This document shows positions 25,635 to 34,166 of a DNA stretch of 64,000 bases, in pieces. The stretch lies in the NCBI GenBank assembly GCA_030412945.1, contig JAUHJS010000008.1:62001-126000 (forward strand). Direction: 5' to 3'. Made by a program: the position numbers and the translations under genes. Below the pieces are notes generated by a model. That model saw nothing but the letters and a program-made list of their open reading frames with translations, ran no database searches and was not told the DNA's origin. The first letter of the stretch is position 1; the number at the start of each line of letters is the position of its first letter. This DNA comes from Shiella aurantiaca. GTDB taxonomy: Bacteria > Bacteroidota > Bacteroidia > Cytophagales > Cyclobacteriaceae.

Positions 25635-26225
25635 ATGAAGAAAGTATATCTTTTGGTATTGGCACTCGGCTTAGTGGCCGGAAACGTGCACGCACAAAGC
25701 AATTATTACCAGCAAGATAAATGGCTGGTAAGCCCTGGCATTTCTTTTGGCCTAATCGGCTACAATCTTGTGGGCAACTGGGCAGGCTATAGCCGCACAG
25801 GTAGCTTGGTTCCGGTTTCGCTTAGTGTAGAAAAAGGCATTACGGATTTGATCAGTGCCGGCCCTTATGTAGGTTTTTACAGATGGGGCTGGAAAGACAA
25901 CGGCTCAAACATTTTCTCGCAAGGCACCTACACTTCTATCGGTGGCCGTGTTTCCTTTCACCTATCGCAATTTTTGAATGATGAGTTGGAAGTAGGCATC
26001 GATGCCAGCAAGTGGGATTTCTACGGTTCGGTGATTGCAGGCTTTGAGCTTCAGTCATTTGCTAGCTACAATGGTTTCGATAACATCACCGACAACAATG
26101 TACGTATCATATTAGGCCCGGTATTAGGTATCCGCTATAAAGTGGCGCCTAGCTTAGGTTTATTTTTAGAAGGAGGCCGGGGAAGCTTCGGAGTAGGGCA
26201 ATTTGGTCTTACCTTCCAGCTCTAA
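25635..26225 (+). CDS. Outer membrane beta-barrel protein
   Basis: A 196-residue protein with a signal peptide (ending VHAQS, about 21). Its sequence alternates hydrophobic and polar residues, rich in Gly and aromatic residues, with repeated amphipathic strands (VGFYRWGWKD, GGRVSFHLSQFL, WDFYGSVIAGFEL, VLGIRYKVAPSLGLFLEGG). It ends in an aromatic/hydrophobic LTFQL, as outer membrane barrels usually do. It resembles small eight-stranded barrels of the OmpW/OmpX type in size, but I cannot assign a family. It lies between the paralogue A lipoprotein and a convergent lipoprotein gene. Confidence 0.75.
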   Translation: MKKVYLLVLALGLVAGNVHAQSNYYQQDKWLVSPGISFGLIGYNLVGNWAGYSRTGSLVPVSLSVEKGITDLISAGPYVGFYRWGWKDNGSNIFSQGTYTSIGGRVSFHLSQFLNDELEVGIDASKWDFYGSVIAGFELQSFASYNGFDNITDNNVRIILGPVLGIRYKVAPSLGLFLEGGRGSFGVGQFGLTFQL

Positions 26226-26242
26226 TTCCTTCTTATTCTCAC

Positions 26243-26274
26243 AAAAAAAGCCCTTTCGAAAAAGGGCTTTTTTT
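26243..26274. terminator. Bidirectional intrinsic terminator
   Basis: The stem AAAAGCCCTTT/AAAGGGCTTTT closes on a short loop and has an A-run on the left and a T-run on the right. It can therefore serve both the barrel gene (+) and the convergent lipoprotein gene (-). Confidence 0.85.
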
Positions 26275-26285
26275 ATTTCCAGTAT

Positions 26286-26810
26286 TTACAAAATATCAGC
26301 TGTTACCCGGAAAACCATATCGGCTGTAATATCCACATCCTGAAAAAAGGCTTCGCGAATGACCACCTCCGTACGGATGTCGTAGGTGCTTTGCTTCACG
26401 TACTCATCCAAGGCCACATCGGTGGTTTCGAGAGCCAGCTTAGTTCCGGCATTTTCCGGAATATTGGTTGCATAGGCGATTTCTCTTTCTGGCAGGCCAC
26501 TGGCCGAAATAAAAAGGTGGACTTCTTTCAGAAAGCCAAAATCTTGGCCGGGAGGATTAGTAATGCTAAGCTCAATTTCTTCGAGCACCACATTTTTCAC
26601 CAAATCGGCCCGGGTATTATTGTTTTGAAAACTTTGCTGGGCACCACTCTGCACATCGGGCGTGGGAATAGATACCGGCAAATTTACCCCAGCCGCTGAG
26701 GGTACGGTAAAATCTACCGAAGAATCAAAACGAAAGGTGAGGAGTTCATCTTTTTTGTTGCAGGACTGAAACAGAGCCGCGAAAGTGAGGAGTAAAAAGT
26801 ACTTTTTCAT
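26286..26810 (-). CDS. Lipoprotein of unknown function
   Basis: From ATG at 26810 the protein has 174 residues and a clear lipoprotein signal (LLLTFAALFQSC); eight more codons upstream add nothing. The mature part is beta-rich and polar with an LSITNPPGQDFGFLKEVHLFIS segment and Asp/Val-rich strands. I do not recognise a domain. Immunoglobulin-like folds are common in Bacteroidota lipoproteins of this size and would fit the strand pattern, but this is inference. It is transcribed alone, downstream of hemH (58 bases) on the same strand. Confidence 0.6.
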   Translation of the reverse strand: MKKYFLLLTFAALFQSCNKKDELLTFRFDSSVDFTVPSAAGVNLPVSIPTPDVQSGAQQSFQNNNTRADLVKNVVLEEIELSITNPPGQDFGFLKEVHLFISASGLPEREIAYATNIPENAGTKLALETTDVALDEYVKQSTYDIRTEVVIREAFFQDVDITADMVFRVTADIL

Positions 26811-26867
26811 TAGTTTAAAAAAATGGTTGGACACTAAAACTAACGAAAAAGTACGAGATATGGTGCA

Positions 26868-27896
26868 TTAATGGATGTCTAAAACCATTTTCTTGAGGCA
26901 TTGTACCCAAGCCGGATGCGCATTGAGGCTCTCTACCAAGGTCCATTCTTCCCCACCTTCTTCGATAAACTCATCACGGAATTCCTCGCCTACCTCCACG
27001 GTGGTTTCGAGGCAATCGGCAATAAAAGCAGGTGAGAAAGCCAGCACTTTCTTATGTCCTTCCTCGGCCAATTCTTTAATGACCGTTTCGGCATAGGGCT
27101 TAATCCAAGGGTCGGTACCCAAGCGCGATTGAAAACAAACCGTGTATTTTTCTTCCGGAATATTCAAGGCTTCGGCCAGCTGGCGGGTGGTATAAAAGCA
27201 CTGCCCACGGTAGCAATATTGGTTCTTCTTATTATAAGTGGAGCAACACTTGCCATTGAGTTGGCAATAGCCGTCTACCGATGACTTACGGATGTGGCGC
27301 TCCGGCACCCCATGATAGGAGAACACATAGTGATCGTATTCTTTTTCGAGATAAGGAGTAGCCACCTGCTTCCAAGCCTCAATAAATAAGGGCTCTTCCA
27401 CAAAATTGCTGATAAAATGCATGGTAGGCACTACTTGCCATCCTTTCACAAGTTCCATCACCTTTTCTTGCACCGAGCCTGTGGTAGCAGACGCATACTG
27501 TGGGAATAGTGGCACGATAATCATTCGGCTCACGTTTTTCTTCATGAGGGCTTTCAGGCCATCTTCGATAGAAGGACTTTGGTAGCGCATGGCCAATTCT
27601 ACAGCATAGCTTTCGCCCAGCTCCTCTTGCAGCATATGGGTGATGTCTTGCCCATAATACAAAAGAGGCGAACCACGTTCGGTCCAGAGTTTTTGGTAGG
27701 TTTTGGCCGACTTGGGCGCGCGGAATGGCGCGATGATAAGGTTGACCAAGGCCGCACGGGCAATCAGCGGAATGTCGATTACGCGCCCATCCATCAAAAA
27801 CTCACGCAGATATTTGCGCACATCGGGTACCGAGGGGCTATCGGGTGTTCCTAAATTGACCAGTAAAACCCCTGTGGTATTCTTTTTATTTGCCAT
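26868..27896 (-). CDS. hemH: Ferrochelatase
   Basis: HemH inserts iron into porphyrin at the end of haem biosynthesis. The protein has 342 residues. It shows the start GVLLVNLGTPDSP, LFPQYASATTGS, the active-site His in FSYHGVPERHIR, and the conserved Glu in FIADCLETTVEVG. A Cys-rich segment (GYCQLNGKCCSTYNKKNQYC, then RGQC) lies near residues 208-232. Several ferrochelatases bind a [2Fe-2S] cluster through four Cys, but the spacing here differs from animal and actinobacterial enzymes, so cluster binding is not assured. hemC is elsewhere in this window (40767). No other haem gene is adjacent. Confidence 0.95.
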   Translation of the reverse strand: MANKKNTTGVLLVNLGTPDSPSVPDVRKYLREFLMDGRVIDIPLIARAALVNLIIAPFRAPKSAKTYQKLWTERGSPLLYYGQDITHMLQEELGESYAVELAMRYQSPSIEDGLKALMKKNVSRMIIVPLFPQYASATTGSVQEKVMELVKGWQVVPTMHFISNFVEEPLFIEAWKQVATPYLEKEYDHYVFSYHGVPERHIRKSSVDGYCQLNGKCCSTYNKKNQYCYRGQCFYTTRQLAEALNIPEEKYTVCFQSRLGTDPWIKPYAETVIKELAEEGHKKVLAFSPAFIADCLETTVEVGEEFRDEFIEEGGEEWTLVESLNAHPAWVQCLKKMVLDIH

Positions 27897-27987
27897 GAAG
27901 CAATGTCCTCAATTTTTCTACAAGAAACATACAACCGTAAAGCTAGGCACTAGGTTTGCCAAAAGCCAAAAGAAAATGCTCAGGCTT

Positions 27988-28761
27988 TTATCTTTCTAGG
28001 AATTCGCCCAGTAGGCCACCTCCTTCTTTGCGGCTATTGGCGCCATAAGGAGCGAGCGCTTGCACTAGCTTGCGAATGGGCATACTTTGTAGCCAAACCT
28101 TGCCGGTACCACTAAGGGTAGCCAAAAACAAACCTTCGCCACCAAAGAGCATGCTTCGCATGCCGCCAGCCGACTGCACATCAAAATCGAGGTGGCTTTC
28201 AAAAGCTACTACGCAGCCCGTATCAATGCGAAGAGTTTCATTATTAAGCTGTTTTTCTATCACTGTACCTCCGGCATGCACAAAGGCCATTCCATCGCCT
28301 TGCAGTTTTTGTAAGATAAAACCTTCTCCGCCAATCAGTCCGGCACCGATTTTTCGGTTGAAGGTAATCGTCATTTTAGTACCCAAAGCCGCACACAGAA
28401 AGCCATCTTTTTGTACGATGATTTCTTGCCCACGGCAGGTAGAAAGATCTAAAGGAATAACCGTGCCCGGATAAGGAGCCGAAAAAGCCACTTTTGCCCT
28501 GCGGCTTCCACGATTGGTAAAATGGGTCATAAAAAGCGATTCTCCGGTGAGCATGCGCGATCCGGCTTGAAGTAGCTTACCAAATAAGCCTTGATTAGGT
28601 TCGGAGCCATCGCCCATTTTGGTTTCAAACTCCATTCCCTGCTCCATATACAGCATAGCGCCCGCTTCGGCAATTACCGTTTCGGTAGGATCGAGCTCTA
28701 CTTCTACGATCTGTATACTTTCTCCCAGAATTTTGTAGTCTATTTCATGTGAACGTTTCAT
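27988..28761 (-). CDS. AIM24/TIGR00266 family protein
   Basis: A cytoplasmic protein of about 257 residues built of repeated beta strands with Gly-rich turns: VIAEAGAMLYMEQGMEF, TGESLFMTHFTNRGS, GGEGFILQKLQGDGMAFVHAGG, FGGEGLFLATLSGTG. This is the TIGR00266/AIM24 pattern, a tryptophan-RNA-binding-attenuator-like fold of unknown function that also occurs in mitochondria. I start at ATG 28761; an in-frame ATG two codons upstream is equally possible. It lies 91 bases upstream of hemH on the same strand and may or may not share its transcript. Confidence 0.88.
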   Translation of the reverse strand: MKRSHEIDYKILGESIQIVEVELDPTETVIAEAGAMLYMEQGMEFETKMGDGSEPNQGLFGKLLQAGSRMLTGESLFMTHFTNRGSRRAKVAFSAPYPGTVIPLDLSTCRGQEIIVQKDGFLCAALGTKMTITFNRKIGAGLIGGEGFILQKLQGDGMAFVHAGGTVIEKQLNNETLRIDTGCVVAFESHLDFDVQSAGGMRSMLFGGEGLFLATLSGTGKVWLQSMPIRKLVQALAPYGANSRKEGGGLLGEFLER

Positions 28762-28925
28762 AAGCATCTGATTTTTGGCAAGCTAAAAAAACTCAAAATA
28801 CATAGCAAAATACAGGATTGTAAAAAGCCGACATATGAAAATCAATCTTCTTTATACAAGCTCCGTATCAAGGCTTGGGCAGATTGAAATCTGACAAAAA
28901 TTCAATTTAAAATTAAAATAATAAA

Positions 28926-31229
28926 ATGAGTAGAAATTTAAGATTGGGCTTTCTAGCAAGCATTATGGCACTGTCCTCATTAGTAGCATCTTGTAAAAAA
29001 AGCGATGAGAGCGAATTCAGAAACACGCTCAAGGCAGATGCAGGAGAAAATGTGATTATGCGTTTGGAAGATGTAACCACATTGGACGGTAGCGGTTCCG
29101 AAGATACAGCAGGAAAAGAGTTTTCTTTTGAATGGGAGGTAGCCAGCAAGCCCAGCGGCAGTGAGGCGACATTAGAAGATGAAACCAGCGACAGCCCAAG
29201 CTTTAGCGCCAATATGGCCGGGGAATATGCTATCGCTTTGAGCGTGTATAATGAGAATTTTACCGTAAGAGATACCGTGCAGATACGAGTAGTGGAAAAT
29301 AGCCTGGTGGCAGATGCCGGAGAAGATGCGGAAGCCGAGGTGAACACAAGTGTGGCACTAGATGGAAGTGCTTCGGAAGATATGGATGGAGGTGATTTCA
29401 CCGTACTTTGGGAGCTGGTTTCAGGCCCAACCGCCAATAGTACTATTACCGACCCTACTGCTTTAGAAGCAAGCTTTACAGCCGATGAGCCGGGTGTATA
29501 TGTCCTTTCAATTACCATTAGTAACCAATTGTATGAAGCGATCGATGAGGTAAGTATAACGTTGGTAAATCCGGGGCCGGTAGTATTGGAGTCGATTGAT
29601 GCCAACCGCACCTTAGCCAACTTGGTGAATGGTGATGCCCCTGACTATGTGGTAACTACGGACCTACACGTTGATGCAGAACTCACCATTGATCCGGGTG
29701 TGGTGATTTCTTTTCAAAATAATTCGTCCATCCTTATCAACTCGGGCTCCGGGGCTATTATAGCCGAAGGTACTGCCGCAGATCCTATCCGATTTATAGG
29801 GAATTATGAGAATGGTGCGCGCTGGGAAGGAATGATTGTGTATTCGAACGACAACAGAAATAAGCTAAGCTATGTGCAAATAGAGAACACAGGTGCTACT
29901 ATCATTTTGGATGGTGTAAAAGCAGGCTTGGCGCTATTCAGCGGTGCCGTGTTAGGCATTGAGCATAGCAGTTCTACAGGCTCTGCCGGATATGGCATGT
30001 ATATGCGCGATGGGGCTGAACTGAGCTCATTTGTAGAGAATGCTTTCACCGACAATGCCTTGCAAGGAATGTATATGCCAGCCAATTATGTGTTTATGCT
30101 GGATGAAGCCACGGCTTATTCTGATAACAATGCATTGGCCGGAATCCGCATTTTAGCCTCTAGCATTGATTTGGCACAAGGGCAAGAACAAACCTGGGTA
30201 GCTCCTGCCGATGGCAGCGCGTACATAGTAAATGAAAGCTTGAGCATTGATGCAGGATGGATTCTGAATCCGGGTGTGAAAATATTGATGGGCAACGATG
30301 CCCGCATCGATATCAATGTCGATGGATTTATACAAGCCCGCGGAACAGCCGAACAGCACGTGGTATTTGCCAATGCTACTGGGGCATTCTGGAAAGGGAT
30401 AATCATTTATTCTAACAACCAAACCAATAGCTTCACCTATACCGATTTTCACAGAGGAGCGAATTCGGCCATTTTATCGGGGGTTTCGGCTAGTGTAGCC
30501 CTATTTAGCACGGCCGTAGCCAAATTTGAGAATTGTGACTTTATCAATGAAACCGGATACAGCTTGTATGTGCAAGATGGTGCGCTATTGAGTGCTTTTG
30601 CGAAAAACACGTTCACCAGTATGCAGCAGTCGGCTATGCGAGTAGCACCAAATGTGGTCAAACAAATATTGGCGGATAACAGCTTCAACTATGCTGGAGG
30701 AACCGCCATGGTAGAAGTAATGGGCGGAAGCATTACTGAGGGCATAGAAGCTACTTGGAGAGGCTTTGAAGATGGTACGGGCTACAGACTTACCGCCTCT
30801 ATGGATGTAGACATTCCTTGGCACATAATGGGTGGAGCTAAATTCTTTATGAATAATGATGTGCACATCATCATCAACTCAGGGGATGCCTATATCAATA
30901 CCCAAGGCACACAAGACAAACAGGTGATGTTTACCGGATACACCCAGCAAATAGGTGCCTGGAGAGGAATCACGATTTATTCTAATAATGTGATGAACAG
31001 CCTAAACTACACCAACTTCTTCTATGCCGGAAGCAATAACCTGTTGGATGGCAAGAAGGCCAGCGTAGCTTTATGGGACAATACTAAAGCCACTATCCAG
31101 AATTGTAGCTTCAACCACAACCCGGGCTATGGCGTGTATGTAGGCTGGGGTGCCGAAGTAAACGATGACATCGAAACGGTCAATACCTTTGTAGGCAATG
31201 GGGTAGGAACGGTATATTATAATCTGTAA
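28926..31229 (+). CDS. PKD/right-handed beta-helix lipoprotein (paralogue B)
   Basis: A surface lipoprotein of 767 residues with signal SIMALSSLVASC. Two PKD-type domains follow (about 35-125, 128-215), each with a LDGSGSED or LDGSASED motif. Then come three large repeats of about 190-200 residues. Each has an opening helix-capping strand (LTIDPGVVISFQNN, WILNPGVKILMGND, WHIMGGAKFFMNND), a G-x-W-x-G-hydrophobic phrase (ARWEGMIVY, AFWKGIIIY, GAWRGITIY), an SNNxxNSL/F turn, and a GYG/GYS-x-YV/M close. It resembles paralogue A but has an extra PKD domain. It is preceded by 150 bases of AT-rich leader. A passive surface or adhesion role is plausible; no enzymatic motif is seen. Confidence 0.85.
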   Translation: MSRNLRLGFLASIMALSSLVASCKKSDESEFRNTLKADAGENVIMRLEDVTTLDGSGSEDTAGKEFSFEWEVASKPSGSEATLEDETSDSPSFSANMAGEYAIALSVYNENFTVRDTVQIRVVENSLVADAGEDAEAEVNTSVALDGSASEDMDGGDFTVLWELVSGPTANSTITDPTALEASFTADEPGVYVLSITISNQLYEAIDEVSITLVNPGPVVLESIDANRTLANLVNGDAPDYVVTTDLHVDAELTIDPGVVISFQNNSSILINSGSGAIIAEGTAADPIRFIGNYENGARWEGMIVYSNDNRNKLSYVQIENTGATIILDGVKAGLALFSGAVLGIEHSSSTGSAGYGMYMRDGAELSSFVENAFTDNALQGMYMPANYVFMLDEATAYSDNNALAGIRILASSIDLAQGQEQTWVAPADGSAYIVNESLSIDAGWILNPGVKILMGNDARIDINVDGFIQARGTAEQHVVFANATGAFWKGIIIYSNNQTNSFTYTDFHRGANSAILSGVSASVALFSTAVAKFENCDFINETGYSLYVQDGALLSAFAKNTFTSMQQSAMRVAPNVVKQILADNSFNYAGGTAMVEVMGGSITEGIEATWRGFEDGTGYRLTASMDVDIPWHIMGGAKFFMNNDVHIIINSGDAYINTQGTQDKQVMFTGYTQQIGAWRGITIYSNNVMNSLNYTNFFYAGSNNLLDGKKASVALWDNTKATIQNCSFNHNPGYGVYVGWGAEVNDDIETVNTFVGNGVGTVYYNL

Positions 31230-31245
31230 AATAAACCACCCAAGA

Positions 31246-31344
31246 GCTGCAGTAGGGATAGTAGCGGTACCCCGCAGCGAAGGAGGGCCTTTGGCGGCTG
31301 GGCGAGGAGTACAAGCGGATAGCCCGGGCCCTTGGGCACTGCCC
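31246..31344 (+). ncRNA. Structured RNA-like element
   Basis: A 99-base GC-rich block starkly unlike the AT-rich flanks lies right after the beta-helix gene. GCTGC (31246-31250) pairs with GCAGC (31274-31278). Two related phrases, GGGATAGTAGCGGTACCCCG and ACAAGCGGATAGCCCG, surround GGGC/GCCC pairs and end with GGGCACTGCCC. I recall similar blocks between genes in many Bacteroidota genomes, possibly the Flavo-1 type motif, but this is from memory and unverified. Orientation is assumed from the phrase order. It encodes no sensible protein. Confidence 0.4.
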
Positions 31345-31352
31345 TAAAAAAG

Positions 31353-31382
31353 AAAAGGTTGCCCAAAAATGGACAACCTTTT
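31353..31382. terminator. Bidirectional intrinsic terminator
   Basis: AAAAGGTTG (31353-31361) pairs with CAACCTTTT (31374-31382). On the minus strand it ends in a CTTTT-CTTTTTT run, so it fits the convergent hydrolase gene well; on the plus strand the T-run is short. Confidence 0.7.
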
Positions 31383-31401
31383 AGATAGGATTTACAATTA
31401 C

Positions 31402-32574
31402 TTAGAATCGGAAGAAGGTGTAAATGCCGGCAAAATAGCTACCCGGAGTGGAGAAGTGGTCGCCTCCTACCACGGGCTTGAGCGTGATGGTGGCGCCATT
31501 GGCACTCATGGCTTCGAAAGCATCTTCGGAATGGAAGTAAGGCACAAAATCATCGGTTGTTCCATGCCAAAGCTCAATGGGCGTAACGGGTGACCAATCG
31601 TAAAGATTGTTGGCTTCCAAAGCGGCTGAAAGAGCCGGGAAGGTACCGTTTTTCAAATCGCTGAGTAGTTCAGCGGTGAAAAGCTCTTGCGGATTCAAGT
31701 TAAGCCCCTCGGCAAAATAGCCACCTGATTCCACCAAAGCGGCATTGGCCGGAGTAAGGAAATAGTTCCAGTCTTTGCCCAGGTCGTAGAGCTCATTGTA
31801 GGTATCGAGCACCCAAAGGTAATAGGGCAGAAAGTTCATTTCTACGTTTTGGTCGGCAATGAACTCGGCAAAGCCTGTGATGTTGTAAGGGCCTGCACCG
31901 GGGGCACATTTGGTTACTACCAGATCGGAGTTTTCTTCAATGTATTTGAGCAAAGCCATAGTGGCAAAACCTCCCTCGGAATAGCCTGAAAGATAGAGTT
32001 TATCGGAAACGCTCAGTTCTTTGTCTTCCACAAATTCGTACACCGCCTTTAGCATATCGTGCGAGGCACGGGCCAAAGAGTTGGCATGCACAAAAGGATG
32101 GTCCATGTTTTCGGTTTCGCCATAGCCAAGGTAATCGGGCACGGCCATGACATAACCAATGCTGGCAAAGGCAGTAGCCACGGTGGTGGCTTCGGTATTG
32201 ATTACGTAGTTGGAAGGCGCTTGGGCTTTATCTACCAAGGTGCCATGCTGATAGCTGTGTACGGCATAGAGGCCGGGGTCGGTAGGGATAATCATGGCTC
32301 CTGAAGCGGTGATGGCATTACCATCGGTGTCTACGGTATTGTATACCACTTTATAAGCCTCCACATCGGAGCTGGTAAGGGTGGCAAAGGCACCAAAACC
32401 TATACTTTCGAGATAGGTATCGAGCTCGGCTTGGGTTTGACTACTGATAAGCTCAGCACTTACCAGGTATTCGTTATCGGCTGAGGGGTCAACGGTATCT
32501 TCTCCGCTGTCGCAGGAAAATAGTAGGACCGAAAAAGCAATCAAGCAAAGGGGGTGGGATAAAAGTTTTTTCAT
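31402..32574 (-). CDS. Alpha/beta hydrolase lipoprotein (secretory lipase-like)
   Basis: A 390-residue lipoprotein (signal CLIAFSVLLFSC). The mature part has an alpha/beta-hydrolase fold: HSYQHGT oxyanion-region strand, VMAVPDYLGYGETENMDHP, nucleophile Ser in LYLSGYSEGGFATMA (GxSxG), Asp in HGTTDDFVPYF, and His in VGGDHFSTPGSY. All three catalytic residues are visible in the right order. The overall pattern matches bacterial secretory-lipase/prolyl-oligopeptidase-like esterases. The substrate is not predictable. The gene is monocistronic with a terminator downstream. Confidence 0.85.
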   Translation of the reverse strand: MKKLLSHPLCLIAFSVLLFSCDSGEDTVDPSADNEYLVSAELISSQTQAELDTYLESIGFGAFATLTSSDVEAYKVVYNTVDTDGNAITASGAMIIPTDPGLYAVHSYQHGTLVDKAQAPSNYVINTEATTVATAFASIGYVMAVPDYLGYGETENMDHPFVHANSLARASHDMLKAVYEFVEDKELSVSDKLYLSGYSEGGFATMALLKYIEENSDLVVTKCAPGAGPYNITGFAEFIADQNVEMNFLPYYLWVLDTYNELYDLGKDWNYFLTPANAALVESGGYFAEGLNLNPQELFTAELLSDLKNGTFPALSAALEANNLYDWSPVTPIELWHGTTDDFVPYFHSEDAFEAMSANGATITLKPVVGGDHFSTPGSYFAGIYTFFRF

Positions 32575-32655
32575 AAGGGAATGTTCAGCATTTGATAGTT
32601 AGGACAAGGTACTTAATTTGGGAGAAAATTATTCACATTGAGATAACATTATACC

Positions 32656-33603
32656 ATGATAAAGGTTTCGCTCCCCGATATTCAAGCCGCTGCCCAGCGC
32701 ATTGCACCCCTGATTCATCATACGCCCGTGTTGCACTCGGAAAGTATTGATGCAATAGCTGGCTGTACGGTTTACTTCAAGTGTGAGAATTTTCAGAAAA
32801 TAGGTGCCTTCAAAATGCGCGGAGCGAGCAATGCTATCTTGTCGCTTTCGGCAGAAGAGCGCGCCCAAGGGGTAGCCACGCATTCCTCGGGCAATCATGC
32901 ACAAGCGGTAGCTCGGGCGGCCAAAGTATTGGGCATTCCTGCCTATATCGTGATGCCGGAAACGGCTCCGAAAGTGAAAATAGAGGCAGTGAAAGGCTAT
33001 GGAGCCGAGGTGATTTTATGTCCGCCCAAACTGAAAGACCGCGAAGCATATTTGGCCGAAGTAGTATCTCGAACGGGCGCACAGGTAATCCATCCGTATG
33101 ACGATGAACGCATTATAGCCGGACAAGGCACAGCCGCGCTGGAGCTTTTGGAAGAACAGCCCGACCTGCAAATCATTCTTACACCCGTGGGTGGTGGTGG
33201 ACTGCTCAGCGGAACGGCTATTGCGGCTAAATCATTAAAGCCAGGCATTCAGGTAATAGCAGGAGAACCACTAGGGGCAGATGATGCTTATCGGTCCTTC
33301 CACAGTGGAAAAAAGGAAATCAATACAAGTACAAATACCTTGGCCGATGGTCTGCTAACCAATCTGGGAGACCGCAACCTGGAGATTATCCTTCAGTATG
33401 TTGACGATATCATTCGGGTGAGCGATGAGGAAATCGTTCAGGCTATGCGCCTGATTTGGGAGCGTATGAAAATCATTATTGAGCCTTCGTGCGCGGTTCC
33501 TTTTGCGGCTGTTTTGCAGCAAAAAGAACGCGTTGCGGGAAAGAAAATTGGCATTATCCTGAGTGGAGGCAATGTAGACCTCGCTAAGCTCCCTTTTCGC
33601 TAA
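32656..33603 (+). CDS. PLP-dependent threonine/serine dehydratase or serine racemase
   Basis: A fold-type II PLP enzyme of 315 residues, cytoplasmic. The PLP lysine lies in the conserved FKMRGA phrase (about residue 54). SSGNHAQA binds the substrate carboxylate, GGGGLLSGTA (about 177-186) holds the PLP phosphate, and LSGGNVDL is near the C-terminus. There is no ACT regulatory domain, unlike biosynthetic IlvA. The length and motifs fit catabolic threonine dehydratase, serine racemase or threo-3-hydroxyaspartate dehydratase, which cannot be told apart by eye. The stop overlaps the convergent DUF4375 gene by 4 bases. Confidence 0.9.
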   Translation: MIKVSLPDIQAAAQRIAPLIHHTPVLHSESIDAIAGCTVYFKCENFQKIGAFKMRGASNAILSLSAEERAQGVATHSSGNHAQAVARAAKVLGIPAYIVMPETAPKVKIEAVKGYGAEVILCPPKLKDREAYLAEVVSRTGAQVIHPYDDERIIAGQGTAALELLEEQPDLQIILTPVGGGGLLSGTAIAAKSLKPGIQVIAGEPLGADDAYRSFHSGKKEINTSTNTLADGLLTNLGDRNLEIILQYVDDIIRVSDEEIVQAMRLIWERMKIIIEPSCAVPFAAVLQQKERVAGKKIGIILSGGNVDLAKLPFR

Positions 33604-34127
33604 GCCAAGCGGGCAAACTGCTCGGGGTGCTTACGGGCGTAGGCTTCTATCTTATCCATCGTGGCATCGTGCAGGGCCAAAAAGCGTTTGTTGAGTCCAA
33701 TAAACTCGGGCATGGCCTCATAGGCCGAGGCAAAATCGAGGGCTTCGTAGTAATCCATCAGACGCTTTTTATGCTTCATTACGGTTGCCTCTGCTTCATC
33801 AATCAGCGCCAGCATGTCGGAGTCTTTTACTAAGTTCAAGCCTTCGATAATTACGGGAAGGTATTGGTCGTAGCCATACCAGTAGAACTGGATGAAACCT
33901 CCATTCGACACTTGCGATTCGATAAACCAAAAGAAATAAAGGGCCTTTTGCCCTGGAGAAAAGCGCTTGCTTAGCTCCACTTCCTGCTTATCGTCTTGCG
34001 CAATATTGAGCGGCTCCAGCAGCAGCCATCCGAAATCCCAAGATTTCATTTTTTCAAAATCAGCCTTGGCAATGGCGGGGCAAAGGTGGTCGCTGGAGTT
34101 GAACTCTTTCCAATAGTGCGTGCGCAT
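33600..34127 (-). CDS. DUF4375 (DMP19-like) protein
   Basis: A soluble protein of 175 residues. The phrase ESQVSNGGFIQFYWYG with EVELSKRFSPGQKALYFFWF before it is typical of DUF4375 proteins. The family includes DMP19, a DNA-mimic protein of Neisseria that blocks a repressor. This protein has a run of acidic and aromatic residues but no proven mimicry. Nothing nearby suggests a partner, though a convergent PLP enzyme ends within it. It is separated by 39 bases from the FabH-like gene upstream on the same strand. Confidence 0.7.
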   Translation of the reverse strand: MRTHYWKEFNSSDHLCPAIAKADFEKMKSWDFGWLLLEPLNIAQDDKQEVELSKRFSPGQKALYFFWFIESQVSNGGFIQFYWYGYDQYLPVIIEGLNLVKDSDMLALIDEAEATVMKHKKRLMDYYEALDFASAYEAMPEFIGLNKRFLALHDATMDKIEAYARKHPEQFARLA

Positions 34128-34166
34128 AGGAAGTAAAATTTGTTTGCGCGAAGTTACGAGGAAATT

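Noticed and set aside
23547-31229. Phage tail-spike origin for the beta-helix proteins
   Set aside because: Both have lipoprotein signals and PKD domains, no phage genes are nearby, and they lie among chromosomal genes.
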